The notes under the pieces were generated by a model. The model saw only the letters and a program-made list of their open reading frames with translations. It ran no database searches and was not told the DNA's origin. A DNA stretch of 64,000 nucleotides from contig MU385908.1 in the NCBI GenBank assembly GCA_022497145.1, positions 124,001 to 188,000 on the forward strand, given 5' to 3'. How positions within the stretch are numbered: the first letter of the stretch is position 1; every line of letters begins with the position of its first letter. Made by a program: the position numbers and the translations under genes. This document shows positions 1 through 12,355 of the stretch, in pieces. The stretch comes from Rostrohypoxylon terebratum (taxonomy: Eukaryota; Ascomycota; Sordariomycetes; Xylariales; Hypoxylaceae).

Positions 1-1565
1 ATCTAACATGAAGGGGTTCCGTGTTTCTTTTTCCTTTTCTTTTTCTTTTTCTTGTTCTTGTTCCCTCCTAAATAGTATCGCGTTCATATACTGATCCATA
101 TAATATACCTACGCGTACTTACCTGTTAACTAAGTTATTAATTTGAGAATCCAGACATGACTTGTTTATTTATTAGATACCTAAGGTATGCTAATATCGT
201 TATGATAGGTACTTGATAATAGGTCTGCCAGCCTATAGCGGGCCGGGGTACGTTCTCCGTCGGTTCGATTTTCATGCAAATGCAGCGGGACGGCTTATGA
301 CCGCTTATCTTTTTCCACCACTGAGAAATGCCCCATTATATAAAATAAAGCCGCATCTTCTGATATTCTGAGTTGTGTATCGCAATTCCAAGGTCGCGAT
401 CCAAATAATGGTTGGAAGAGATTGAGAATGATGTACTAGGTTGAACTTTTGCGGTTTCGTACCTTGATTGATGCTTGCGGCATGAACAGCCATGATCCCT
501 GATATGATCCATGGATCCTACTAGGTAGATATGCAGAAATTTGTACCTAAGTATATATTGTACATGTGCAAGCTCCGAGGTCCTTCGCTGTCCAAGGTTG
601 GAGAGGGTCAAGTCCAATGGAACCAATGAATGGAGCTAGAACGCACAAGGACAGGACCCTACCTAGTAACATTTGAACTAAACAGTAACAAATGGATACG
701 AACCTACGAAATTTGGTGTGAATTGGAGGTGGGAGGGCACCTGCAATTGCCTAATACTACTAGTAGATGCCCAGATACTCAGATACCTATCCGGATAGCG
801 ACTTCTCCATACAAATTGTAAGGTAACCAGGAAGATCAAGGAGGTAGCTACGTAAGTTTTATTAGTTGGTAGCCTCAACTTTGCATCCAATCTTTCTACC
901 ATCCGTGGATTTTTTTTAGTTTATTTTCTTGAGTTAATCTAGGGCAACCATGGAAGGCCGTTAAATCGTACCGCTTCTTTTTTTCCAGGTTCCTGCCTTC
1001 ACACCCTGAACACTACGCAAACTACCAAACGACCGAAGAAAAAAAAGAAGCCAAACCAAATCAAACCAAACGACTAAACTCTTCCACCAAATCACCTTGC
1101 ATGCCAGGCCTTGCCAGCGCATCAATTCAAGCTCGGGAGACATCCCCAAACGACCATACAGCTTTCGAGAGCTTACCAGGGGCGGGTCTTCCCATGTTCA
1201 TATTATCGAATGGCTTCTTAAGAAAAAAAACCCTTTTTTTTCTCTACTTTGCATAGTACTGTGACTTAATAGCTGTGTGTGTACGTCTGCACCGTCTGCA
1301 CGCCCGCACACGCTTGCAAGCCTACCCACCCCCCACACTCTCGCTACTACCTCACCACCGATCCCTAACGTCCAATCCAACTTACACTGTAGAGATTCGA
1401 CGCCTGAGTCGTCCTAATTGTCTAGGGTTAGAGGATTAGAAGGTTAGGAAGGTTCAGGGCAACCCAAGCTAATTCGACCAACGTAGCCCGGAAAAGAACC
1501 CTTGTTCGGCTTGACCTACCTACTTTCATCATATTTTGTATTGTACAATATTCATCGACGCCCGA
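1..1565. other. Intergenic region and promoter upstream of the RhoGEF gene
   Basis: No supportable coding region; the short open frames here have no family features. A pyrimidine-rich C/T tract lies at about 25-66 and a second region rich in short A/T runs at 1030-1250. The region directly before 1588 presumably carries the promoter and 5' leader of the Rho exchange factor gene. No TATA box or known operator could be assigned with confidence. Confidence 0.6.
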
Positions 1566-1618
1566 ATGTCAGGGTGATGTTCAGAAGATGCAGGAAGAGG
1601 AGGAACCGCTTGGTGTGA
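1566..1618 (+). promoter_or_regulatory. Two tiny upstream ORFs overlapping the RhoGEF start
   Basis: An ATG at 1566 opens a three-codon frame ending at TGA 1575-1577. The last base of that stop is the first base of the next ATG (TGATG, 1575-1579). The second frame (1577-1618, 13 codons plus stop) runs through and past the main ATG at 1588 in another frame. If the transcript begins upstream of 1566, ribosomes meet both before the main start, an arrangement that usually lowers translation. Whether the leader contains them is inferred, not shown. Confidence 0.4.
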
Positions 1619-4600
1619 CGTTGGTAACCCATAATTTTGAATCCCAGTCCAGTCCAAGTCCAACGAGACAACAGCCGCCGAAGCGCTATCACAACTACCA
1701 CCACCATAATCATCACGACCACCACGACCACCACGACCACCATGACCACCGCCAACAACATCAAGAGCCACAACAACAACAACAACAACACCACCAGTAT
1801 TATCCTCCTCCAGATTCTAATCTAGCAGCATTTGACTCTTCCACCTACGACGATCACATCTACGAGACCAATCTTAACCAGCCTCCCGTGGTGTCTCCGT
1901 CCGAATTCGCGTCCTATGCCTCAAGTAACTTTCACGCCGCACATGCGAACGCGACCAGTGTCGAGCCCGTGGCCGTCGTAGATCCGGACGACTTTTATAG
2001 GAACTATCGTAGTATCCACACGCCTCTTTCAGACTCGACCCACGAAGATTTAATGGCGTCAACCTTGCCTGCCCCAAGGCAAGACCAGCAGAATCTTTCA
2101 TTACGATCAAACGGGAACGGACCGCCTCCCAAGCACCCCGCTGTATCTGCCACAAGGAGACCTGCTACACGATCCGTATCGGCCCCCGTCGATGATAAAC
2201 AGTCTGGGACCGTCCCAAAGTCTAGAGCTGCAGCCACTTCCCCATATGGGGGCCGTAGCGGTCCTCAGACCAGCGTGAAGGATTTAAAGAAAAGGTTTGA
2301 CCAAAATGCGGCGCAGCCGAGTAATTCCACCATCCGCAAGACCACAACCACAACCACAACCACCCCACGCATTCCAATCAGAGAGACATCATCATCACCG
2401 AGGTACCGTACAGTGAGTGGCTCTTCTCCAACAAATGGCCAACCGTCATACGCTACGTTGCGGTCTCCCGTAACGCGTGACATAGAGTCTGGAACAGGAT
2501 CATCGTCGGTGACGCGGGTAACGCAGAGGAACAAATCAGTCGCCGAGGATCAGTTATCCAATAATTCACAGTCCTTTGCGAGTCGTATAGCGAAACCACG
2601 AGTGTCGGTTGGGTCCCACATCCAAGCGTCCAAATCCACTAGCAACCTTTCACCAGCTCATTCACCAACCTCGACCCCACCAGTCCCTCCGGTCCCTCAA
2701 CCTCGTAATCTTCTATTCGGCGAGATAGCGCCTGGTGAGTTAGATACTGGGGCGGCAGGTTTTGGGATAGAGGGTATTAGGACGAGGCGAACATCCGAGT
2801 CAAATATTGGCAATCCAAGCCGTTTACGTCAGCGGAGCTTTTCACATACCGATGCCGATGCCGAGCCACCTTCACCGAGTGATTGGTATCGTAACGCAGA
2901 TGGGAACTCGGCGATTCAAGACGAACCTGAGGCGAAAAACCTTAATTCCGCCAAGGCCCACCATCGGTCGCAAAGCGACATTGTTGGAGCTAAACCGGGA
3001 CCATCGCAGTCTCATGTACCTAAAGTCGCACGCCCTAAGCTCCACATAGATCGAGGATCGTCTTCGACGGCGTCAAGGTTACCTGTCTCGGTGCGTAAAC
3101 TCAACAGTCCTTCGGGCTCCTCTAGCCCAACGTCGACACGATCAAATTCTCCAACCGCGCGAAGACGGCCTCCTATCCAAGGAAAATCCTCTAAATCGAT
3201 ACCAGCCTTGCGAGCGAAGACACCTAATAGCGGCTCTAGCACAGCCAGCAGAAGACCGAACCCACTGAGGTCTGATACGCCTAATAATGGCACCAGGCTT
3301 AATGCCTATATTTCAACACCCCCTCCAAAATTATCGCCGCCTCTACGAAGTTCACGACCACGCCAGCCGGTCTCTTCAGCAACTACTGCTAGTTCTAGAA
3401 TGAAGGCTGTTGATAGAGACCGATCGGTCTCACGAACAGGAGGAAGGTCTGCAACAAATGTCACCGATCAAACAGCGCGACGGCGGAAGATATCCGTGGG
3501 CCCGATTGATTTCGAATCGCGACGCGAACAGATTAAACGATCATACACCAAGTCTATTCGAGAGAGCGAAGCACGAGCGATCGCCAAGAAGCTTGCTGAT
3601 GAAAGAAAACGAAAAGCCGAAGCCGAGGCTGCGGCCGCAAAGGCTAGACTTGTTGCTGAGAAACAACGACTTGAGCAACACCGTCTAGAAGAGCAACGAT
3701 TGGAAGATGAGCGTTTAGAGGAACAACGTCTAAGGGAAAGGAGTCGGGAAGAAGCCGAGAGTAGTAGTCATTGCGAAAGTCCTGGAAGCGTTGAAATGCC
3801 AACTGCTGAGCAAGTACCGTTAACTATTACAACAAACCTTGTGCAAGTTGGGATGAATACGACGCCAGTACCGGAACCCAACCAAAAAGACTCACCAACG
3901 CTCGGTATACCTGGAAGTTTCCCAACCGTGGGAAGTGTCGATGATCAAGACGAAGCGCCCCCTTCCGCCATCTCGAACACCACTGAATTTGACGTTGAAC
4001 CACAAACGGACCCTCCACTCCAAGAAATTCCTATACGGTCAGACGTCGGCAAGACTGCGAGGAACTATGGCGACTCGATGCCTTCCAAAATAGAATATCG
4101 ATCTCCCTTTGAGGATGAGTGTATTAATGATAATAGCTTCTCTGTCAATGTCTCATTAGACCCTTCTACAGAGGCGGAATTGGAGCCAACGGAACCTATC
4201 CCGACAGCAAATGAATCTAATATGAACCACGTCATTCCAGGCTCCTATCAAGACGACGACGAACCATATTCCCCCCAACCGCCTCCGCCCGAATCGTACC
4301 CTACCAAGGTAACCATCATTGGTCGTGATTCGGATTTTTCGCCCTCTGCACGTGTGGGCGACGAGCCTACTTATCCGAATATCCCCAATGATCGTAATTT
4401 TGTGAGCAACTCTCACATCACACCCCCTAGCTTATCTCGTAAGCTCTCTTATGGCGGCGGGCTCAGTCCAAACGATGAACAAGCCGGTCCGAGTGATCTT
4501 AGCGAGATCGAACAGTTCTACGTTGGGCCTATCGTTAAGGACCTCGCAGCAGGCGTATCTGAAGACTCTAGCCCTCAGTTTCCGCCAGATAACAACGCGG

Positions 4601-7600
4601 TTGGCCCCGGACAACAGGAACTGGAGGACTCACGCTTCTCTCTAGATTCCCGGAGAACCATGGGTACTGCACCGAGCCTTACTGTTCCCAGAACTTCTGA
4701 TTCAATGAACAGAGTGAGCCAAACTACCGTTTGGACTGATTACTCCATTAACACACAGGATGCGTACTCGGACTATGAACTAAAGAATCGGAGACTACAA
4801 AATCGTGATTCGACATACCGCGACAGCCACTCGATATCAGAATCCAGCTCTATGTCACAACCGTACCAGTATGACCAAGACTATAAAGAAACACCGTGCA
4901 GTTCTGAGATGTCATCTAGCAAACTCCAGGACCAAGATGTAATGCCTCTCGCCTCCCACCAACTCCCAGAACTCAATACTGGAAACGATTTCACCATAGA
5001 CTATGGCGAACAAGATAGTCATATTCCGTCACGTCCCGAGCACGCTCCACCACCACCTCCCGACGTCGGTTCGCTACGTGGTGTGCCTAGTTCTGCACCA
5101 CAAAGCGAATATTTCGATGATACAAGACCGAATAGCTACGCACAACCTGGGAAAGATGATCAAAGCTTATTCTCCGTGGACCCTTCGATAAGGGAAAGCG
5201 AAGATTATGGTCCCTCCGAATCTGGGTCCCGTACAGTATACCAAGGCTCCCTCGAGATATCCGAGCGGCTCCCAGCTCACGCGATAATTCTAGACAGCCA
5301 ACAAACTTTGGCTGAAAGTATAGATCAGGGTGAAGATACCACAGGACTTGCACCCAAGGAAAGGAAGCGGTTATTTACGAGACTTGAGACCATTAAAGAG
5401 TTGATCGATACCGAGGCATTCTTCGTTAGGGACATGAATATCGTCGAGGAGATCTACAAAGGCACGGCTGAAGCCTGCCCACAGCTTGATGACAAGACGA
5501 TTAAACTGATATTCCGCAATACTGATAAAATTATCAAATTTCATTCAGGGTTCTTAACGGAGCTCAAAGAAGGAGTTTCTAGTGTTTACACCCCCAAAGT
5601 ACACCGGAACCAACTACCAAAGGAGACCTCGACAGATGGCACTCCTCTTTCGACAACGACAACATCAACAACCACGCCCGCTACAGGCCACTTAAGCGAC
5701 GGCAGGGATAGACAGACGTCACTCGGGCCAATTTTCATTCGTAACATGGAACAAATGAAGGCGATACATGAGACTTTCCTCAAGAACAGCGATCACGCCG
5801 CGAAACGATTAATACAAATCCAAGAAGATCCCACAGTGAAAGTCTGGCTGAACGAATGCAACGAAGTTGCAAGAGATTTGACCAAGGCGTGGAATCTGGA
5901 TTCTCTACTTATTAAACCAATGCAGAGAATCACGAAGTACCCAAATCTTCTCAGTCAACTTCTCCACGAAACACCTGCAGACCACCCAGATCGTCCATCC
6001 CTCGAGTCTGCCAAAGTAGACCTAGAAAACGCAATAGTGGAGATCAACAAAACAAAGAAAAACTTCGAGTTGGTTGGACAGATAGTCGGTAGAAAACGCA
6101 AGGACTCCGATGTCAGAGCTGGCATCGCCAGGGCCTTCGGGAAAAGGGTTGATAAATTACAGGCGACCCACAGACCGGAAGAAGATCCAGAATACCTCAA
6201 GCTTCACGAGAGATTCGGTGACGATTACCTCCGATTACAGGTTGTTTTAAGAGATGTCGAATACTACACGAGGCAGGTTACAGACTACGTCCATGAGTTT
6301 TTGCAGTATCTATCTTCAATGGAGCTCGTTATGAGATTGCAACCGTCGCCTCATCCTGAGATCGAAAGCAAATGGGTCCGCTTCAACGTGTCTATGAGAG
6401 ACATAGAGAAGGTTGCACTAGAGCAACATGTCAGTTATATCCCTCCTATATCCACTATTCATTTCTAGTACTAACTAACAACGATGACAGCTCTCTCAAG
6501 TTCGAAAGCAGGTAATCGAGCCTTTCGAGCTCGTAATCAAGTCATATGGCAATCCGTCGTTAGCCATGAAGAAACGGGCCAAACGTCGATTAGATTACGA
6601 GAAGTCGGTTCAACTCAAGAAAAGCGGTAAGAAGGTCGACAAACAACTTGCTGAGTTCATCGAGCAGTACGAGGCATTAAACGAAGCCCTGAAAAAGGAG
6701 CTGCCGAAACTATCTTCATTGACGGAAAAAGTTGGCAAGATTTGTCTCGCAAATTTCGTCAATATACAGACCCAGTGGTTTTCTATCTGGAAGGAAAAAG
6801 TCAAGGTCGTGCTCGGAGATTCCGAAATTCCAGAGCTCGCAGATATTGTGTCTACCTTCCAGCGTGATTACAAATTCCAGGATGAGCAGATGAACAATAT
6901 TGGCATCATAAATCCAGCCTCTAAAGGACGCCCGTCCCAGTCGACTAGCACTGACGGGTCGTTCCTAGGACTTCGTTCCAGGGCGGAATTCTCACCCCGT
7001 GGCAGAGGACTGTCTTTAAGCAGCGACGCAGCTCCGAGCTTGCCTACGCCCGACTTTATGAAGCGTCACAGCGGCCAGTTCACCATTTCACCCACTGCTG
7101 CTTCCATGCCGAGCCCTCAGCAGTACTATTATCGTGATTACTATGCCGGGGCCAACACACAAGGACGACCGGGATCTGGCTCGCTTCACACTCCCGAGTC
7201 ATCTAATGTCTTTAGACCGATAGGGCCCGCATCCGTGCGACCAGGAACTGGCCAGAGCTACGATTCAACCGGCGTCCCAAGACAAAGTACGGAGTCGGGC
7301 GCGCACTCGAGACGATATTCCAACTCAATGTATCCTTCTCCACATCAATCATCCGACAACCAACGCTTCTCCGGCTTATTCCAATCTGCGCTTCCTCCAT
7401 CTGATAGTCAAGAGCGTCTTCCAAGGCCATCTCAGACATCTTCTCGTGCTTCTTCTCGAGAACGACAGCCCATTAACGGGTATAATGTTTTGTGGCTTGC
7501 TGCCTCTTTATTCGAGTTTAACATCGAAACTACGAAACACGAAGCCGGGTACCCTTACTTGACGTACCAGGCAGGAGAGGTATGTTCAAATACTATTTGA

Positions 7601-7753
7601 GAGACACGAAGCTACCGCTGACAACGTTATTTCTAGATATTCGATGTTATAGCCGAAAAGGGTGAATTGTGGCTTGCCAAAAACCAAGACGATCCCAAAA
7701 ACTTAGTTGGGTGGCTATGGTCGAAGCACTTCGCCAAGTTGGCGGACGATTAA
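1588..7753 (+). CDS. DH-BAR-SH3 Rho guanine-nucleotide exchange factor (Tuba-like)
   Basis: Spliced model join(1588..6429, 6491..7579, 7637..7753), 2015 aa. Intron 1 (61 bp) has a perfect CTAACTAAC-type branch site and intron 2 (57 bp) a GTATGT donor; both fall on codon boundaries and restore one frame. Residues 1-1250 are disordered: a His/Asp/Gln-rich stretch at about 31-70, Ser/Pro/Thr-rich sequence, and a charged Glu/Arg/Ala coiled coil at about 660-725. A Dbl-homology (RhoGEF) domain spans about 1256-1500 (RLETIKELIDTEAFFVRDM near its start, the LLIKPMQRITKYP signature near its end). A BAR domain follows to about 1780 (IEPFELVIKSYG, basic KKRAKRRLDYEK), then a Ser-rich linker and a C-terminal SH3 domain (about 1947-2015) split by intron 2. 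DH plus BAR without a PH domain matches the animal Tuba/DNMBP layout; such proteins activate Rho-family GTPases, often Cdc42, at curved membranes. Target GTPase not determinable here. Confidence 0.93.
1692..1798 (+). repeat. CAC/CAN and CAA trinucleotide-rich coding repeat (His/Asp, Gln)
   Basis: Inside the first exon of the RhoGEF gene, runs of CAC, CAT and GAC codons followed by CAA codons encode a His-His-Asp iterated block and then a Gln/His block. It is in frame and has no stop, so it is a coding low-complexity tract that may vary in length between strains. Confidence 0.7.
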
Positions 7754-8563
7754 GCCGCGTGACTCATCTATCCTCAAAATTTTCTTTGGATTTTTGACTT
7801 GATTCTAGCCATCGAACCTGAACCTCTGGCAACATCGGGAGCATTGAGTGCTCACCATAATTACCCCGCCATCTTGGTTCTTATTAGAAATAATGGTAGA
7901 CAACCCCAACAGAACAAGCTTTCCAAATCTGCTTTCACTGTAAAAAAAAAAAGTTTTATTTAGCAAGAGCTATCTTACACTACCACGCTACAGGCGAGGC
8001 GTGGGCAAGCGCGGCGTTTTCTCATTTTGGTTGGGCATTTATCTACGGTACGACGCAATGGGTCACGATATCATTCGAAAGTACAGGCAAAGGTCGAAGA
8101 ATGGGATCTCAGCAATGAAAACAACCGAAAAAATATCGCGTCTTCTCTCTTCCGGACCATGCTATCGCGGAGCATGTTGCGAGGCTCCAAGGTCCGCAAT
8201 AGCATATATTCGAGCCACGGCGGCTGAGTCGGAGGTATCCCCGTAACGGGCCTCTTGTATTTTTTTGTTATTTAGAAACCGGACTCTGGCGGTGGGCGGG
8301 ATCGGAGACACCTTGGCGGCTTGAGCGCGGAGGATGGATGATATCAAAACTTGTTTTTTTACATTCCGCGATACCAAGTACGTGGAAGTTATAATAAATT
8401 TTATAACAAACCATGCTATGCCGTGTCTGAAGGTAGTCGTCATTATACAAATACAAATGTGATAGTGTATTCAGACATGATGAGCATAAGGACAGCATCA
8501 TCGTCAATCTAGACATCTGCGTCGGGGTCATAGCTCCAAACTTTTAGCCTGGTGATCGTCACC

Positions 8564-8580
8564 CCTCTCGAAGCGAGAGG
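8564..8580. repeat. Small perfect hairpin (7-bp arms, 3-nt loop)
   Basis: CCTCTCG (8564-8570) and CGAGAGG (8574-8580) are exact inverse complements around AAG. It lies about 0.8 kb past the RhoGEF stop. No function can be assigned from sequence alone. Confidence 0.45.
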
Positions 8581-9095
8581 CGGATTACAAGCGGCCATCC
8601 GTTATTAAAACGAAAGGCTCTGAGATCTAGGCCTTCCTACTCGACTTGATCTACTCAGCAAATTGCAGCAGCCAGAATGATTGATTCGATATCCGACGGC
8701 AATATTGCAACCTCAAGCACAGTCAGACCTGTGCTTAGACCACGGTAAAGGGGGGGGGGATATTGATTAAACAGGCCTCACCTTCACCGCAAATTCTAAG
8801 ACATCAAAAAAGACTTTTCTGTTATCCATTTTTTTTCTCCTACAGTCTGACTTACCTCGTTGCACATCACTTGCGGCACGTTTGTTTCGTTGGGACAGGA
8901 CAGGATAGGAAGTGGTAGTTGTAGGTAGAACAATGTGGGATTAATATATTAAAGTACCAACTATGGATGACTCCACCTACGTGAATCACGTCAAGGAGAG
9001 AAGAGGAAACGGCGTGTTGGGACAGCGATGAGGCTGAACTTTGGAAGATTCACCGTGCTGACCCTCTTCTGTGGAGTCTCTACGGGACCACACAC

Positions 9096-9137
9096 GAGAG
9101 AGAGAGACAGAGACAGAGACAGAGACAGAGACAGAGA
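9096..9137. repeat. AGAGAC hexanucleotide microsatellite
   Basis: A GA run passes into about five consecutive copies of AGAGAC in gene-free DNA. A short ATG-initiated frame crosses it and reads Arg-Asp dipeptides, but nothing else supports that frame as a gene. Confidence 0.8.
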
Positions 9138-9316
9138 AAGCACGGAGCCGTCGGGACCCCGTCGCAGGTTTTCCTGTGTGTCTTACTTCAAGGTTCCCTC
9201 CATTTTTTTCTTTCTAAAGCCAATTTCCTTTTCTGCGGTTGGCTAGAGGGCATGCTGTCAAATTTGTTTGCGTTTCGTCCTCGCATGAAGTCTTAATGTA
9301 GCTAATGTATTAGTAT

Positions 9317-9343
9317 GTAGTAGTAGTGGTGGTGGTGGTGGTG
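9317..9343. repeat. TAG/GGT trinucleotide microsatellite
   Basis: Consecutive TAG units change into GGT units and then a T homopolymer. Simple sequence in gene-free DNA. Confidence 0.75.
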
Positions 9344-11035
9344 TTTTTTTTTTCCCAATGTGTTGTTTGCTCTGCCTGCTTTATACATTGCCGCGCCGCG
9401 CTCCACGCAATCCACATACGACGCTATCTCTCTCATCCAACCCAATGGGACAGCCCCTTTTGCCGAGAGGTTCCACAGAGTTGGGAATTGAAGGGATTCC
9501 TTTGAGTGGGAGAAGGGGGAGAATGGGAAGAAGGGGAGGGGAAATAACAGGTAAAGATCAATAAGTGTTGCGCAGAGTGAGTGGTACAACAGTTTGGACT
9601 AGTTTCTGCTGCGACTGAAGGTGAACGTGCTGCGACGTCCATGTGCCTGACGTACCCGAACAGATGGATATTCCCTCCTACCCGGCCTCTCGGGCGCAGG
9701 GCACTGTCCATCCGGTGGCCACAAGAGGGGGAACGCTTAGCTGCTTTGACGCTTTGATGGATATCTCTAGGTCCGTTTTGTGGTTTATTTATTTATTTTT
9801 CTTACTATTTCTAGCCTGCAACCAGGGATGTCCGTTCGTTCGGCATAGAGGACGGCTCATATACATAATGCCTATGATCTGGGTATACTATATGTAGGTT
9901 AGGTTGGTATCTAGATCTCTCTCATCATACGATGGATCAATATATCTAATCTATAAGTCAATGCGCGACGGGGAGGCTGAGATCCGCGGCGCTAGAGAAG
10001 TCGTACTGCCGATTCGCTCCTGTCCGCCGTCTTACTATTATTCGTTATATATCCTGGCCCACGACCCAAAGAGCTTACGATGTTTTTTTTGCTCGTCGGC
10101 ATTTCTCTACCTGCTCTATACCTGAGTTGGGTTTAGAGGTCGGTACTTTGAGCTGCCAAGGACCGAAACTTTTATTTCCCCTTGCAGACGGACGATGGAA
10201 TCATGGATCACGCTCTTGAGGGTGGTTTGGAGGGGAACTAAAACCCCTTGGAGTTAGTATACGTTACGTGTATATAGGCCAGGTAAGTCGGCCTAGTATG
10301 CGGTACGCTAGGACATTGGAACGGCCATACGGATATTTCTTTTATTTTCTTTTTTTTTTCCTCTCCTAAGGGGGTGTGCTGTCAAGTTTTACTTCGATTT
10401 AGCCAGTGTCAGGTAGAGTCGGCCACGAGATTGATGACGAACGCACTTCTCATCCCTTTGGGGGCACTAGACGATTGAGAATTGGCCTATTGGCGCAAGG
10501 CTCTGTTGGAACTTGGAGTCTTGGACAAGCTTGGGGTAAGGAATTGCCGCAATTGGGATCGGTCTTGTCGCTGCTGTTGGACAACTAAGCAGTTCATATA
10601 ACATGAAGACTAGTTCGCTCGGCCTTACCGGTGTAACCCAACACCCAGACGTGTGGGAATACCCGTGACGGTAGATACGGTAGTAAATAGGTACCTATAG
10701 TACAGCTATAGCCTGGAGGTATAGGTATGTAGGAGATAGGCGGTAAGCACTTTGCTGGCGATACCTATTCCCTACCCGCGGGGGAGCTATGTACGGTATC
10801 CATAATACCATATGGATGTCTGCGCTACGAGGGAAGAGGAAACGGGCACAGAGCTCATAACGTACTAAAGGCTCTGAACGCACGCACCATCGCTGCATCG
10901 CACGTCGCATATCGCAGGCGGTACCAGAACAAAACCCTCAAGGCTCAAGGATTAAATCCAACGGCACGGCACGGCCGACTATTTTGCAGCTCGACGGATC
11001 AATAAGAACGCCGAGCTAAGGCAATCCGAACTATG

Positions 11036-11150
11036 CCTACCTAGGACCTAGGTAGGTATGTACGTAGTAGACCCTACCTACTAGAGTATGTACCTAGGCA
11101 GGTAGGGTACCTAGGTCCTAGGTAGGTAGTATGTAGGGTATGTAGGGGAT
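11036..11150. repeat. Palindromic CCTAGGTAGGTA cluster
   Basis: Overlapping copies of CCTAGGTAGGTA, TACCTAGG and their inverse complements are packed into about 115 bp, giving many nested palindromes (for example ACCTAGGACCTAGGTAGGT). The same words recur in the other intergenic regions of the window but not in the exons, so this is the densest site of a dispersed low-complexity family. Confidence 0.65.
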
Positions 11151-11920
11151 ATATGAGCGTTTTGGATGCAACATCAGCTCAGGCGAGAGTAAGTCGTGGT
11201 AGTATCTCGCACCCAAAGTGACTCGCGTACGCAGTAAGGGAAAAACTTAGGAATGCCTTTTCCGCGGAGCAGATCCTCGATGGTTGCAATATCAGAAACC
11301 CGTATCAGAAGAGAGATAAAATGCAATAAAGGAGATCTTAACGCATACTGTTCCAAAGCATGACAGTACAAGTATGACGAATGCTTCTCGTCGAGTGAGA
11401 GAGTCAAGGGCTAATGGTGGGTGGGTTGGAGCAAGGGTTTTTTTTGTACAATACATATTCTAAGTATTGTACTATATTGCAAGAGTAGGTAGTTTTGTCA
11501 GCACTGAGTTCGCAGAAGGGGTCCCCCCCCTCAGTTCCTCGCTTCTCTCCACTCTTGGATGGCATAGCGCGGTGGAAGATGCAGCCAGTGCGAGCCGGGT
11601 AAGGCAAGGCAGGGCAGGCTGGCAGGGCAAAGTTGTTACGCCGTGGATCTTTGGGTGGATCGACTGACCGCTTCCGTCCTCGTAGTTCTTGCAGTTCTTG
11701 TAGTTCTTGTTGAATCTTGCGTTGTAGCGGCGGGACGTTTCAACGCTAGAGTAGAAGATATATCTAGGCGTTCTGGGCGTTCTGGGCATCTGGGCATCTG
11801 AGCAATTGGAACCTCACTAGATTGTTGTATTGGTCTTGGTTTAGGTTGCTCACAACACAACCATCAATAATTGAACTGGAGGTAGAAACGGGAAACAGTG
11901 GGGTAACAGCTCAAGAGAGA

Positions 11921-11998
11921 AAGAGCCCTGGAGGAGATACAGGCATCCTGCTGGTGGCCGCTGCCAGGCTGCCAGGCTAGGCTTTCTCCAGGGCTCTT
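11921..11998. repeat. 13-bp perfect inverted repeat with 52-bp spacer
   Basis: AAGAGCCCTGGAG at 11921-11933 is exactly complementary to CTCCAGGGCTCTT at 11986-11998. The spacer holds a direct repeat of GCCAGGCT. A transcript could fold into a stem-loop; no flanking target duplication or transposase was seen, so a MITE call is not supported. Confidence 0.6.
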
Positions 11999-12329
11999 AC
12001 CTAGAAGAGAGAAGAGATCAACCAAGCTGTACTACAGTCTACATAGTACACTACTTACCTAGCTGTACTGCTGTATTGTACCTACTAATACCTACTACCC
12101 AGTCTAGCAGGTCCAGTGTGTTAACAACCAGGATCCGTCATGGATCTTACTGGGTCCTGATCTCCACCCGCTTGCCAATCACGGATCGCGACCCTTCAAC
12201 ATTCGGGGCTGGTTCGGGATGCAATGCGATGTTAAAGGTATACTACCATATAGGGAGGTATATAACTAAGTATATAGGTAGCTAGCTAGGAATACAGTAG
12301 CGATGTATTAGTAGGTAAGGTAATATAAT

Positions 12330-12355
12330 AATACAATACAATACAATACAATACA
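12330..12355. repeat. ATACA pentanucleotide microsatellite
   Basis: About five tandem ATACA units in AT-rich gene-free sequence upstream of velB. Confidence 0.75.

Noticed and set aside
232..285. Possible tRNA T-arm (GGTTCGATTT) near the left end
   Set aside because: No matching acceptor, D-arm or anticodon stem around it.
9028..9246. 72-codon ATG frame with an Arg-Asp dipeptide run
   Set aside because: The run is just the AGAGAC microsatellite translated; the flanks show no coding character.
11921..11998. Calling the inverted repeat a MITE
   Set aside because: No target-site duplication or second copy visible in the window.
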